Source of the DNA: Aurantiochytrium sp. KH105
Taxonomy: Eukaryota > Sar > Bigyra > Thraustochytrida > Thraustochytriidae
NCBI GenBank assembly: GCA_003116975.1
Contig: BGKB01000238.1
Span: 1-64,000 of the forward strand
Length of the DNA: 64,000 nt
Direction: 5' to 3'
The translations under genes and the position numbers were made by a program. The notes under the pieces are model-generated. The model worked only from the letters and a program-made list of their open reading frames with translations, was not told the origin of the DNA and searched no databases. Numbering within the stretch: position 1 is the stretch's first letter; each line of letters opens with the position of its first letter. Positions 47,874 to 59,947 of this stretch are shown here, in pieces.

Positions 47874-49394
47874 TCTCTTCGCGTGAAGGCACCCCCAACG
47901 AAGCGCGGGCGACGCACGTTGCCGGTCTACCTGCCTCCGCTGCTGCCTACCTGCAGCGTCTCTCGCCGCGGCGTGCGCCTGCTTGGTCTGCTGCCTCGAG
48001 GGCCGGCGGGAGAACCCAACTTCTTGCGAAGAAGAGCTGGGAGAGCGGGGGCGTCCGCCTCACCTCGCCGGGGCCGCCGCGCGGAGAGGGGCGCGAGCGA
48101 GGGCGAGAGACGGAGGCGCCGCCGCCGCGCCGCCGAGCAGCGCGACACTGGCCCGAGCGAGCGCGAGCGACAGCGAATCAGGGTGGCGGGTGGGTTACAG
48201 CGCGGGGATCGACGACGAAGGACGACCAAGAGAAGAGAAGCGCGAGCTCGTGCCGGCCGGAGGCGAGCAGCCAGCTACAGCGCGGGCAGCGCGGCGAGGC
48301 GGAGGCAGGGCAGAGCTGCACAGGCTGGCGGCCACGGAGGCCTGCCTCGGGCTGGTGGCCCCCGGGGCCGGCGCTGGCCGTGCCACACAGATAGATGGCT
48401 CGCCGCGCAGAGCAGAGCAGGCCGGGCCCGGATGTGGGGCCGGTCCGAACTGTGGGTCCCACGAGTCGGGGAACGCTCTCCCGCGTGACGGGGCCTCGGA
48501 GCTGGCAGTGGGAGTGGCTGCGGGGAATGGGGACACGGATATTGTGCGACGCGATGCACGCTGTGTGGCGGCGCGCCGGAAGGGAGGAAGGGAGACCCGG
48601 GCTAGCAGCAGCAATGGCGGCGTTGGGAGATGGAGCAAGACACACGCGCGAGGGAGAGCCACGTGCTCCGGCCCGTCAGTGCGGTTAGGGCCAGGAGAAG
48701 AGCCGAGGGAGGGAGGGAGGGAGGGAGCACGCACGATGCATGCAACAGCAGCAGCGCCAGCCAGACAGAGAGACGGCCAGACAGTCGCGGCCAGATGCTC
48801 TCCATCCGTGCCGCGGGAGGACGCCGCGCCATGTTTGTGAGTGTGCGTGCGTACAGGCGTGCATGCAGAGGAGGGGGGGGAGCTCGCGCCGGCGCCCAAG
48901 CTACGCGAGACGCGGCACTGGCGACAGAGAGGTGCGCGAGGCCGCGAGGTTGGTTTTGCGACAGCCTAAGGGCAGGGGCGATGACGGTAACCCGCCAGGC
49001 CGAAGCGTCCTGCTCGGAGACGAGACGAGAGGAGACGAGACGCCGTAAGACAACGATGGAGGCTGACGAAGAAGGACCTTGACGCGAAGACCTACGACTT
49101 TAGCCACCAGCACAGCGACGGGGACAGCGGCAGCGGCAGCGAGGGCAGCGGCAGCGAGGGCCGGCCGCGCGAGCGAGGCAGGTAGAGCGCGGAGGAGCGG
49201 GTGCTCTGCCTCTGACTGTAACCGGCGTCCATTACGCTTGTGTGGCGTGGCCACTGCACGGCTTGATGACAGTCTGCGAAATCATCAGCATCATCTTCTT
49301 CCTCCTCTTTCTCCTCTCTGTCGCTTCGGCGGTTGTCTTCGAGGTCACCGCGACGATGGTCACGCCAAGGCTCTTGAACTCTGTTACCGTCCAA
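47874..49394. other. GC-rich low-complexity intergenic DNA
   Basis: 5' flank of the giant membrane-protein gene. It shows runs of GAGCGAGC type, a (GGGA)n run near 48705-48730 and GAGACGAGAC repeats near 49015-49040. Frames of up to 285 codons are open on several strands at once, so they reflect composition. No gene is called. Confidence 0.55.
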
Positions 49395-50640
49395 TTCACG
49401 ACGACTGCGATGATGAGCAGGTCTTTTCTTGCCTCACATTCGCAAGCAGTCGCCCTTGATACTTCTTCTTGGCCAAGCAGGCCAAGTCAGGCTGCTCGAG
49501 AGCGTCGCGTCTGCCTTGAGCATCGGGGGCTGGCTTGCGGACTCGTTGATGTGCCAAGATCCGAACTCGCTGGCCAAGTGTTTTATTCGCGCTCCGTAAA
49601 GTAGATCACTGGCCCTTGCAAATGGGCAAACAGCCAGCCAGGTGTAACCGGCGATGACCAAGGCTCGGTCTCCTTGTCTCATCGCCGCCGCCGCAGCAGA
49701 CCACGAAGCCCGTCGCCGCGGAGACGCCAGGGCTGCGCCAGGCAGCGCGCGGGCACGGCGGATGGCGTTAGGGTCCTGATGCGCCCGGGCGGGCGCGCGC
49801 TCGCTCGTGGCAGGTCTCGCCGCAGCGCTTTGCCGCATGTAGCGGTTTGGAGATCGATTGAGCCGAGGCGCGAAGGCGAAGGCGGCGTCTGTCGCTGCCG
49901 GCGGCGCGAGCGAGCCGCGAGAGAAACGGGACCTCAGGTGACGGCTGAATCTGGCGAGCTGCGGTGAATGGAGGCGCGCGAGTCGAAAAGGTTTTCTCGC
50001 GCTGCCCGACGACTTGACCTTGTGTGCAGCAGCGAGCAAAGCGAGGAACAAATTTCCGCGGCGTCTGGGGGCTCCGGCGAGCGCTTGCAGTCTGGACGAG
50101 GCAGCGTGCATGCGCTGTGCACGATGCTGCCTGTAGTAGCTTTGCATAAAGCTCATGGCTGAGTCGACAAGGCTCACGGCTGAGTCAACTTCAGCGTGTT
50201 GGTTTTTTCAATTGCGACTGCTGGTGCCGATCGCCTTTTTGTGCCGATGCTAGCCCGTGGACGGCAAGCCGGGGCAATAATCCTCAAACTGATGCGGTCA
50301 AGATCACTTGCGTGAAGAAGCAAAAGCATGGGCGCAGTGTGTCAATCGCTCGTGCAGCTTGCTCTTGCTTGGCTTGCAGGCTCGCGATAAGTCGGTGCTG
50401 GAGATGACCTTGTTCGACGACGTTGGCTGTGCTGTTGTTGATCGCAGCGTGCGAGTGACCCACGCTCAATGCTTGAACATTAAAGGGAAAACATTATAGC
50501 GGGCGCCGACGTCAGGTGCTGTGCACTAACCATCCGCCACGGCCTGCGAACTTGGATGCGTGCCGAGGCGGGCGTTGTGTGACCACTTTGTCGCCTGCAG
50601 TCTTGTTATACTCATCCCGACGTACCTAGTTAGCCTTCCC
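49395..50640. repeat. Dispersed repeat, copy A (pairs with 56125-57360)
   Basis: Collinear with the segment about 6.7 kb downstream. Shared blocks include GCGATGATGAGC, GGCCAAGCAGGCCA, CCAAGTGTTTTAT (49574/56320), CGCCGCAGCGCTTTG (49817/56568), GGCTGTGCTGTTG (50425/57127) and TCGCCTG (50591/57307). The copies have diverged by many substitutions and small indels. Minus-strand frames in both copies share fragments but do not stay in register, so they are not called as genes. Confidence 0.7.
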
Positions 50641-51730
50641 TCATTGAGAACGCGCAACAGGAGCTGATCTTGTGTGCGGATTTCGTTGTCGTCTTGGAAA
50701 CGGTTGCCGCTCGCCCTGGCCAAGATGTGGCCCGTCTTGAGGTCTCTGTGCGGGAACTTGAGTCTTGCAGACCCGGTCTGAGCTGATCTTGGAGGTGCGC
50801 ACGATGCAGCGACGATGCGATCAGGCGACGCAAATGTACGTGTGGGTGCTACTCGCTTGACTTGAGAGAAGGTGAGGCCTGTGTCGTCATCATTGTCGCG
50901 TCTTTGCGCCAACTCGCGCTTTTGGCCATGATCGGCCAAAGCCAACTTGCCGTCTCAAGCTTATGCGATGCATCGAGAGGCAAAGCGACGGCAGAGAAGG
51001 CATCTTGAGGCTGGATCGTGGCTGGTGCGTGTAAAGCCAAGACAGGCCAATGTGAGGCAGCCAGGGACCGCTGGCTCTACGCGTTCTTTGGTCCTGGGCC
51101 CAAGATGTTCGTCATCATTTTCGCTGACGCAGGCACGGTAGCTTGGTCATTCTGATGGATCAGCGGCGTGTCTTGCAAGACTTGAGGTCATAGCTCCATA
51201 CAAGAGATGTGCTTGCGCCTCTCGTGGTATACTTCTCCTTCAGCTGATGCTAAAGATCTTGCGTTGCGCTGGCAGAAGATTGAGCTTGGGTAGCTGGCGC
51301 GAGCTTGAACATTTGACGCAGCAGCTCGACAAATAACACGTGTGCAACAGGCCTGATCTGGAATTGAAATTGGTTTCGAGAATTGATGATAAGAGAAAGG
51401 GCATGCACGACAAAAGTAGCTTGGAACATTCAATTTTTGATCTTTAGTTTTCAATTTTGCAAGGTCATGTGTTGGCACATGAAGGGCTTGAAGGTACGAG
51501 GGCTTCTTTGAGTCTACGGCAGCACAGTCATGCAAAGCTCTCGAGCCAGGCTGAGCATGAGCGATTGGCCACACGATCGGTCGCAAAGGTAGTAAAAATT
51601 CTCATGTTACAAAGACAACTAGGAAAAGCATGATGTTGGCTTCCTCACTCAGATTACTGGACGACTTGTCGAGACGAAAGCCGGACCGAAGATGAACTTA
51701 AATCTGCCCGTTAGAAAAGGTAAAGACCGA
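50641..51730. other. Intergenic, no gene seen
   Basis: Continues the degenerate repeat-like DNA, then 3' flank of the Cys/His-repeat gene. No frame has recognisable protein character. Confidence 0.55.
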
Positions 51731-53155
51731 TTACTGCTCTGCATGCTTGCTACAGAGTCCATTGATTCGAGCACGAGCCTGGCAAGAGGGCGCCCGACAC
51801 ATGAACTCACGGCCGTGGACATGGCAGTGACCGGCGACTACAACTTGCTTTGAACAGCCCGCAGTTTTGCAAGTTTTGAAGCCACCGTGGCGGACGCAAA
51901 GATGATTTCGATGCGCGGCTGTTTGACAATCAGGAAAGGAGCACCGAACGCCGCCGTAATGTTGAATACAAAATTTGGTAGCACCTTGTGCAGATGACGT
52001 ACATCTTGGGGCCTGGCAGCGCTTCCCGCCACCGTGCCGGATGCACCATCCGGTGCTGCCTCGTGCCGAGATCGTGCAACCATCGCTTAAGCAGCGTTCT
52101 CCACCGCCGTGCCGAATGCACCACTCGGTTCTGCCAATTGCCGAGCTAGTGCACCCATCATTTGAGCAGCGTCGATTTCCGCCGTGTTGAATACATTTGC
52201 CTCCGGCAAGAGCTACCTTCGGACACATTGAGGCTTTGCAGCGCGTGCGTCCGCCGTGTTTTCTGCATTTGTTCTTTGTGCCGGCTTTACTGTAGCAGCC
52301 TGGGATGCAGCAAGTGTCAAGAAGCTCGAAAGGCTGCGTTTGTGTGCTCGCTGTGCTGTCGCCTTCGTTTGCAACTTGCTTGCCCTGGATCTTGCCTCCA
52401 ACCGCCGACTCGAGCGACTCCTCGCCAGGTTGTCCAGATGTCCTTGCCTTGGTCGAGGCTCGTTCTCGGTGCGTGGCGCATTTTTTGCCGATCTTGCTGG
52501 CCTTGGCGGCTGGCTGGCTGTTGTCCTCGGCATCCTTTCGAGAGCGCTTTTTCTGCGTCTCCTTCTTTGTCAATGTCATGCGAACCGGCTTCGACGAGAG
52601 CAACGTTTGCTCAGAAGCTTCTTGCGTTTGGTCGCTGTCGTCATGATCGTCTGACGCAGCCTCGGGAGTCTCCATTGTCGAGGACGAGCTCGACGTTCTT
52701 GAGGCAACTTGCGAGACAGTAGAGCTGCCGCGCGCAGAGGCGTCTTTCTTTTTTTTCGGCTTGAGCTTGGCGGCGGGACGACCGCTGCGTCTGCGAGTGC
52801 TGCTGTTTCGCTCGACCTTGTCCTTGGCTGCCGGACTCGTCCTTGTCGTCGTCGTTGTCGTCCTCGTCGTCGTTTTCGTCGTCGTTTTTGTTGTCGATGC
52901 GACAGCCGGGTCCATCTTTTCGAGCGGCCGCGAGGGCGATAACGATGAGGACGAGAGGACGAGCGAGGGCTCGGGCGAGAGGGCACCCGGACCGCTGCGC
53001 TCCTGCGCCGCCTTGGCAAGCGCTAGTAAGGGTTGAAAGAAGCTGAGCTCGTAAGCATCGTGGTGTTGCATCTCGCCTCGCTCTCTTGGCGCCTCTTCTC
53101 TCTCCGCGGGCGCAGCGGGTGCAGCGGCGCGGCGTCCACTGGACGCGCGCAGCAT
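51731..53155 (-). CDS. WRKY19-like Cys/His repeat protein, probable nuclear factor
   Basis: 474 residues. The C-terminal about 190 residues contain eight tandem units of 22-24 residues of the form C-x4-C-x(8-10)-C-x2-H followed by Gly-Gly (for example CSNDGCTSSAIGRTEWCIRH). The last two units lack the Gly-Gly. This is the WRKY19-like zinc-binding repeat common in stramenopiles and often annotated as transcription-factor-like. The N-terminal 280 residues are disordered: a Thr-rich tract from ACG/ACA repeats (about 87-107), a Lys-rich nuclear-localisation-type stretch (KLKPKKKKDA) and Ser/acidic regions. No WRKY domain is present. DNA binding is plausible but not shown. A second ATG 28 codons in is an alternative start. 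Confidence 0.82.
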   Translation of the reverse strand: MLRASSGRRAAAPAAPAEREEAPRERGEMQHHDAYELSFFQPLLALAKAAQERSGPGALSPEPSLVLSSSSLSPSRPLEKMDPAVASTTKTTTKTTTRTTTTTTRTSPAAKDKVERNSSTRRRSGRPAAKLKPKKKKDASARGSSTVSQVASRTSSSSSTMETPEAASDDHDDSDQTQEASEQTLLSSKPVRMTLTKKETQKKRSRKDAEDNSQPAAKASKIGKKCATHRERASTKARTSGQPGEESLESAVGGKIQGKQVANEGDSTASTQTQPFELLDTCCIPGCYSKAGTKNKCRKHGGRTRCKASMCPKVALAGGKCIQHGGNRRCSNDGCTSSAIGRTEWCIRHGGGERCLSDGCTISARGSTGWCIRHGGGKRCQAPRCTSSAQGATKFCIQHYGGVRCSFPDCQTAAHRNHLCVRHGGFKTCKTAGCSKQVVVAGHCHVHGREFMCRAPSCQARARINGLCSKHAEQ

Positions 53156-55285
53156 GATGAGCGCGTCCCGCGCGGTCGACGTTTGGCTGTCTCGTGGCTC
53201 GGGCGTCCGCCGCGCGGCCTGTGAAAGGTCTCTGCGTTGCGCGGCCGTGGTCGTTCAAAAAATGAAAAATACAGACACCCTGGGACACCCGTCGCATACA
53301 CCGATGAATACCTACACACAACCCAAAAAACGGAGAGCGACGTCGGAGAACGAGACTTTTTCTTTTTCTTGCCTGTGCGGCATGCGGCCGCGAGAGGGAG
53401 AGGGCTGCGGAGCGCGCGGGCGCGGCGGCTGAAGAGGACGAGATCGGGGGAGTGAAGGCACGCAGAGTGAAGCCAAGGCATGATAGATTCAGAGATGGCA
53501 AAGGACGGCAGATCGAGGAGGAGGAGGTGGGCTTGCTTTGGAGCTGAGGAACCGGCATTTTTAGGAACGCGAAAAATGGTCAAAATTGAGGACGCTTACA
53601 GGAAGCCATGGGAGCTCGATGAGGTCTGGATAGCGCAGAATGGTTGGTGACAAGTTTGAAAAGGATTTGGAACTTGTTTTGGTGGGTGACTGTGGTTGTC
53701 TCGACATTGACGGCAGAGTGAGGGTTTTTCAAGCATCTTTTGAGGGTCGATCCAATGCTTTTGCTTTGGGGCACTTCTGTTGGCGCCGATGGCCGGTCTG
53801 CGCTTCCTTGCTTTTGTAATGAAGGAGAATGAAAGAATTGGCAGCAATGAAGGCGTGACACTCGGCATGTCGCGCCGCACAAGGCGGCCAGGGAGAAAGA
53901 CTTGGATCAATCTTTTCGGTTGTGACCACTCTGTCATCGTGGTCGAGCGTACAGGTCGAAGTCATGCGCGCAGGTTAGTCTAGCGTGACAGCTATAGTGC
54001 TTTGCGGAGGCCAAAGCGAGGACACTTGTGCGCGTCGCGAGTCGGTTGCTGAGATGGATGCTGTTCTTCTCTAGCCGAGAACGAGCCCGTGCAGGCTGAG
54101 CGTAAACTCTAGCGAAGAAATAATACGGCAAGGAAAGCTGTGCTGAGATGTGATTGGGCCTAGAGCTAAGACGTAAAAAGAGGAGTCACGAGATGAGCTC
54201 TGTCATGATCGAGCAAGCAGTCTAAGGTGGAGGGATTTCGCGTGATCGAGTCACAGACACGGCGTCGCCCTTGCTCGCTTGCTGTCCGCGGCGGTGACGC
54301 GAGCTCTGGAAGCCTCCTCGCTCAACATCACGCTCACTCGCTGTTACAAAAAGTTCACGCGTCGCGGATACGCGCGCAGTCGCGTTCTTGCTGCTCATGG
54401 AGATCGCGTCCGCGACTACAGGAGACAGTCGAATGGGACACCTCGGTGCTACTTTGCTGCGCAAGAGACCGCCCGGCCGGGCCAGACCAATGCGGGTTTG
54501 CAACTGGCAGACAACAGGATGGGTCATGAACAGACCTGCCTGATGGCAACTTTGCGAAGTAGCGCGCAATTTGCGTTGCGCTCACAATTTGCGTTGCGCA
54601 GGCACGGCACCTGATAGAGTGCCAGAAGTTCATCTTGCAGCCTGGCAGTGAGGAAAAGGAAACCCAGCGCGACTGAAGGCACGTGCGCTTTCAGCTGTTC
54701 GCGTGCGGCGTGCGTCATGCGGCACATTTGAATAGTTGAATCGTTGGCGTGTGTCCCAAGAACGCGCACGGTTCGTCATGGCGCGGCTGCAGTGAATAGA
54801 CATTCTCTTTTCTACGTCACTTCCGACGTGTTCATTGCCTTACTAAGAGGGAAGCCAGAAAAAGTACGCACGCACGAGAGCAGCTTGATAACAGAAGTCG
54901 TGGCGACAAGCAAAGACTGCCTAGATCTGTCAGCAGCGAACCCGAGCTTTAGGCAGATACGTGAACTCTATTCAACGAGGATATTTGACCTTTGCCGTGA
55001 TCTGCACGAAATTCGCTCGCAACAATATTCGTCGCTCAGACTTACGCTTGGTTTGTCAATAATACCGCACCCAGTTTGGTCGTCCTCGCGATTCGCAGCT
55101 CTAGCTTCAATAGTACTTTTGCAATGCAAGGTATCGCAACTCCTCATCATCGTGCGAAGACTCGCAGAGGTCACCTAAAGCCGGAGCGCTCGGTCTGCAA
55201 GCTACAATTTGCTTCTCCAAGTTTTACAGCCCAAGCTCGGCGGGACAGCAAAACGCAATTTCGGCCAAAAAAATTGCAAAAAAAA
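53156..55285. other. Gene-poor stretch upstream of 5S copy 2
   Basis: 5' flank of the Cys/His gene followed by low-information DNA. A 144-codon plus-strand frame (54744-55178) has mixed composition but no family resemblance and no good start context; it is not called. TTGCGTTGCGC repeats occur near 54570-54600. Confidence 0.45.
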
Positions 55286-55403
55286 ACATTCAACACCGGG
55301 ACTTCGCGTGCAGTCCCCTATCACACTACTAACCCGGCCCTACGTGACTTTTCTGCTCAGTGCGAATGAGATGAGGAGTTGCCCACGTGGTATGATCGAA
55401 TGT
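55286..55403 (-). rRNA. 5S ribosomal RNA, copy 2
   Basis: 118 bases, reading from 55403 to 55286, differing from copy 1 at only three positions. Helix I is fully paired here (ACATTC with GAATGT). The helix-III hairpin has one changed base (CTCATT-CGC-ACTGAG), and one C/T change lies beside it. An uninterrupted T-run (complement of 55278-55285) follows directly, so this copy has the better Pol III terminator. Beyond it the 3' flank GGCC next to a second T-run is also shared with copy 1. Confidence 0.9.
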
Positions 55404-56124
55404 GAGACCTGATGGAAGATACACACTGATAAACGCATTTCTCGCGAGAAGAGTGACGCAGAGAAGACAGGGGTTTTTGTTGGCATGGCACTGAGGAAAG
55501 CGTCGTATTGAGAAATGCGCGAGGTATTGCATTCTTTTGAACGTCGCTTGTCGATGGACTTGCGTTTCTGCCGACCGTTGCCGCTACCCTGGCCATGCCG
55601 CCTTGCGTGCACGGCCCCAACGCTGAGGGCTGACGTCTGTCCCGCGGCGGCTCTCCAGCTCTGTCGCTCGCGTGCGGGCGCCTGTGCGTGCGCAAGACAG
55701 CCAACGGGTGCTGCTGGCGGATGCGTTTGGCTCAAGGCCACGGGTTCGGTGGCGCCATTCGTGCGCTGGCGCCCATACTGGGCCATTCGCAGCTCGCTGG
55801 CCGGCGCCCGAAGATCCTGCGCGCGTGGCGAAGATGATGATGCTCGAGAAATGAAGAGAGCGAGTATACGGAAAATAAAAAGAAAAGTGGTCGTCCGTGG
55901 GAACCAACTTGGGGATGGACAGAGCGAGGACGGCGAGATAGTGTCATCATCTCCTTTTTTTCTTTCGATCGGCGAAGTGCCGCAGTGGGTGGCTGCCTTT
56001 GAGGTGCCTGCAACGGCGGCAACGGAGAGTCTTTGGTGATAGCATTGGATGAGACCGGGACGAGATCAGAGGTGGGTTGTTGTTGAGCGCACGCACTTTG
56101 TTTCTTCCTTGCAAAGGATCAACA
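55404..56124. other. Intergenic, no gene seen
   Basis: 5' flank of 5S copy 2 and the approach to repeat copy B. Frames on both strands are open but without recognisable features. Confidence 0.5.
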
Positions 56125-57360
56125 TGGTGACGGCTGCGGCGATGATGAGCGCGTCTCTTCGAGCACTGGCAAGCATTCAGCCTTTTGTTTTTTATCTTTG
56201 GCCAAGCAGGCCAGGCGAGGCTGTCTTGTGAGCGACGCGTCTGACTTGGGCATCGGTGGCTAGCTTGCCGCACAGGGAGCTCGTTGATGGTGCCCAGGTC
56301 CACATCAGGTCCACATCAGCCAAGTGTTTTATCCGCGCGTTGCAAAGTGGATCATTGGTCCTTGTAAATGAACAAACAGCCAGGCACAATCAGCGAAAAC
56401 AAAGACTCGGCCAGTCTCGGCCTCTCTCTCTCATCGTCTCCGCCGTAGACAAAACGACGAAGCTGGGCGCCGCGGAGAGGCGAGGGGCGCGCCCAGGCAG
56501 CGCGCGGGCCCGCCAGATGGTGTTGAGAGCCCGATGTGCTCAGGCGGGCGTGCGCCCGTGGCAGGTTTCGCCGCAGCGCTTTGGCGCACGGAGCAGCTTG
56601 GAGTTGGATTGATCCAACGATGATGGAAACAACCAGCGCGAAGGCGACGTCTCCAGGCGCGGGTGCCGGCAGCGCGAGCGAGCGAGCCAGGAGATAAGCG
56701 GGGAGGCTGAGTATGGTGAGCTGCAGTGGAGACGTGCGAGCCAGAAAGACCGTCTTGCGCTGCCCGGCGTCTCGGCCTCTTGCGCAGCAACGAGGAAGGC
56801 GAAGAACAGGCTGCCGCAGCGTCCAGGTGCCCTCGCGAGCGTTTATGATCGAAGAAGACTCAAATGGCGCAGCGTGCATGTAATATGCAATGGCTTACTC
56901 GTGTGCGTGGCGGTCTTGCATTGGGCTCACGTTCAAGTTGGCTACAGCAAAGTCGATCGCTGCTAGCGCCAATCGCGGGGCATCGATCCCCAAGTTTATG
57001 CGGCCACGATCGCTGGCACTAGAGGCTCAACTGTAGGCGCCGTGTCGTCAAAGTCGTCGCTTGCTGCTGTGCCTCGTGCACACGAAAGAATCTCGACCAG
57101 TGGAAATGACATCGTTCGGCGAAACGGGCTGTGCTGTTGCTGTGTCAGGTGACGAGCAAGAGGCCGACGGGCATCGAAGTCCTGCGAGGAGACTTGGCTG
57201 GGGTGCGTGCTTGGACAATGTGTCGTTGCCAATGGCTCACTGGCTCACGAACGTGGACACCGAGCGCTCCACGCGTGCTGCGGCCGACGTTGCGAGAGCT
57301 ACTTGGTCGCCTGTAATCTTGATCGTTTCATCTTGGCGTTCTTCAGCTGAGCAGGCCAGA
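56125..57360. repeat. Dispersed repeat, copy B (pairs with 49395-50640)
   Basis: See copy A for the shared blocks. This copy contains an internal 13-base tandem duplication (AGGTCCACATC at about 56296-56318). A short third relative of the CCAAGTG...GCAAAGTGGA part lies near 58490-58530. Confidence 0.7.
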
Positions 57361-58561
57361 GGCATCTTTTGAAAGTCTCTCTGCGGGTCTGCCAGATAAT
57401 CTCGCGTGTAGAGCGGACATGATCGTCGATTCGAGACACGGTCGCCACCAGCCTTGCCAAAAACTTGAATTTTCTTGACCTGAATATGTATGTGCGTACG
57501 CATGCGCGAATTTGGGTCTTGCCGGCCGGCCGGCGTGCTGCGTTGAGGCGTGTAATATGCGAAAACTGATCCAAGAAGACGGCGCGACGAGCACGAGTGC
57601 TGCTTGCTAGACTTGAGCGAGATTGAAGATGCGCCGCCGCGTTTCCGAGCTGAAGCAGCATTGACAAGCTTGTCGAAGAAGCTCTCAACGATGATCTCAG
57701 AGACAAAACGGTAGCAGAGAGGGTAGCTTGAGGCTGACTCGCTGTTTTGTGGCCAAGGTCAGATTGGAAATGAGAGATGGCCGGGACTTGCTGGTCTTGA
57801 TTGCTGACTGACTGGTTTCGAAGATATGCGTATCTTTTCCCATACTGATGATTGCCCCGACACTTTAGCTTGAAGAGGCGTTTCAGGCCCAGATTACGAC
57901 ACCTGTATGAGCTTGTCGTCACGCGATACGTGCTTACACATCACATGATCCTGTTCTCTCCTGGTGCTTGCTGTCATTCTTGCGATGCGCTGACAAAATG
58001 TCAGGCAAAAGAAGCCGGCACGAACTGGCGCGTTGGCCGCGGCGCCGACTTAGCTCTTGCCCTTTTCTAGAGCGTAAGCATTTGGTCTGAGGTAGCACGA
58101 GACTTGGTGCTCAAGGTCAGGAGAGGCAACGTGAAGAAGGTTGGGACCTCACTTGGATCTTCGCAAGAGGACCGCCAAAAAAAAAAATGCCATTTGCAGC
58201 AGCACTTTCAGCATTGTCTGCTTTCGACATCGCTCACGGCCACCTCAGTATACGCTTATTTTTGCCACAATGACGGAGTCCGCCTTGATGATCTTGTTTG
58301 TGCCAGCACCAGCTGGTGCAGGCTTGCGCCTTTCAACTCTAATTTCGAGCAGCCTCGATGAGTCGCGATCATCAAGTATGCCAAGCATGCCAGGCCGGGC
58401 TAGCTCGCGGGCGAGGCTGTTTCGAAGCGCTTGGCGTGCCTATCCATCCTTGATTAGCTTGAGCTCTTGCAAGCTTGCGTCAAGACTTGCGCTTGCCAAG
58501 TGACTTGTTCGCGCTGCAAAGTGGACTATGAAGTTGCACCGCGGCGCTCGGTCGTTGGAGG
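57361..58561. other. Gene-poor DNA leading into the tandem array
   Basis: No coding sequence or RNA gene is recognised. A 207-codon minus-strand frame (57299-57922) is not supported by any motif. Confidence 0.5.
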
Positions 58562-59947
58562 CGAGCTAATAAGGAGAGAATAGGGGGCAAGTTTTGGCAA
58601 CGCCACGGCCACGAAAAAGTACGCGCGTGGCAGGACGAGGCGGCGTAGGGCAGGAGCTAGTGCCTAGGCATGCGCTGACCTCGTCGGCACAGACGTTGTC
58701 TCTGTAGTGGATGCGAAAAGCGGCTACTCGTCGAGAGCCCCAAAAGGAGGCAAGCCGGCTGGGCTTGTTCGCCGCAGATCTCGCTGAAAAGGCTGCAGAT
58801 CGTCCGCGCACGCTGTGTGCAGGCTCTTCCAAGATTTTGCGGCGTCATGTAAGCATTTTTGCGTGGATCAAAGGCCTTGGCGTTAGCTCATGAGGCGTTT
58901 GTTTCATAGAAGAGGACATGGACGCGGGTTCGCAACGCCGCCACGAAAGCTGCAGACCCGGCGAGATGAGCCCGCTGAGCTGACTGGCATGTATGGGCGC
59001 TAGGCATTGTATGCGATCGCTTGTAAGATGGTTGACGCATGTTGCAGTCGTGATTGTCAAGCAAGAGAGCCCAACGTGAATCATACTTGCAAAGTATTGG
59101 CTTGCAGACTGACTGCATGAATAGAAAAAGGTGCCGCATCGTCAGCGAGTGGTCAAGTGTGCGTGAGCAAGCTTGTTTGAGAGCTAGGCTGCATATAAGC
59201 TAAATATCAGCCGCGTTCGAGGTGCAAGAAGGCGAGGAAGGTAAAAGTGAACAATATGGGGCAGCGTTGGCAACGCACGCGAGAGCACGCAAATGCAGTG
59301 CGATCATTGTCGCAGAGCTTGAGAAAGCCTGGTAGGCATAAGAAAGCGTAGCGAGTGCAGTATTGGCAGCGTGCTGGTTGTGTAAGTCAAGACTAGCGTT
59401 GCAAACGAGGTGTTGCTTGGCAAAGTTAATGTGCTTTGGCCCGGCCTCAGCCTGCCAACAGTGACGGATGATATGCAAATGAGCTTACAAAGAATGGCCC
59501 GGGTGTATAGCCTGGCGCCACGATTTTTGTTTGGATCGAGCGAGTATTGCTAAAGAGAAAAGCATGCTAGTGCGTTTGGCCCTTTCTTTTTCGTTATTGA
59601 GCCGAGCTCTTTGTTGGTTTCGTTGCTTGCAGAAGAGATGAGCAGCGTCGTACGAAAGGGCAAGGCGCGCGATGTGTAGGTCTTGCGCAGAGAGGTGGCG
59701 TGGCTAGATTTGGTCGGCGTGGGCAAAGAGCTCGTGCATGCAGCGCTGATGTAAAAAAGAAAAAGTCAAAAAAGAAGAAAATGAGGGGTGGCTTTGTGGT
59801 ACCAGACCGAGCGAGCGAGTGATGGCAGAGGCAACGCAAAGGCAAGAATGGCCAGCGCAATACTGAGGCAACAGCAGAGCGTGGCTGCTTTTGCTGTCGG
59901 CGACTATGTGCGGCAGTGAAGGTTGGCTAAATCTGACAAAAAAGGAC
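58562..59947. repeat. Tandem array unit 1 (about 1.39 kb)
   Basis: First recognisable unit. Landmarks that recur in every unit are TCGTCGGCAC (58681), TGCAGACCCGGCGAGA (58951), GGCAGCGTTGGCAACGCAC (59258) and CTTTGTTGGTTTCGTTGC (about 59610). No sequence matching the unit is seen before 58562. Confidence 0.9.

Noticed and set aside
49434-50177. 247-codon minus-strand frame
   Set aside because: It lies in the dispersed repeat; the second copy shares only fragments in shifted frames, and the composition is Ala/Arg/Ser-rich.
54744-55178. 144-codon plus-strand frame upstream of 5S copy 2
   Set aside because: Balanced composition but no family, no start context and no supporting neighbour.
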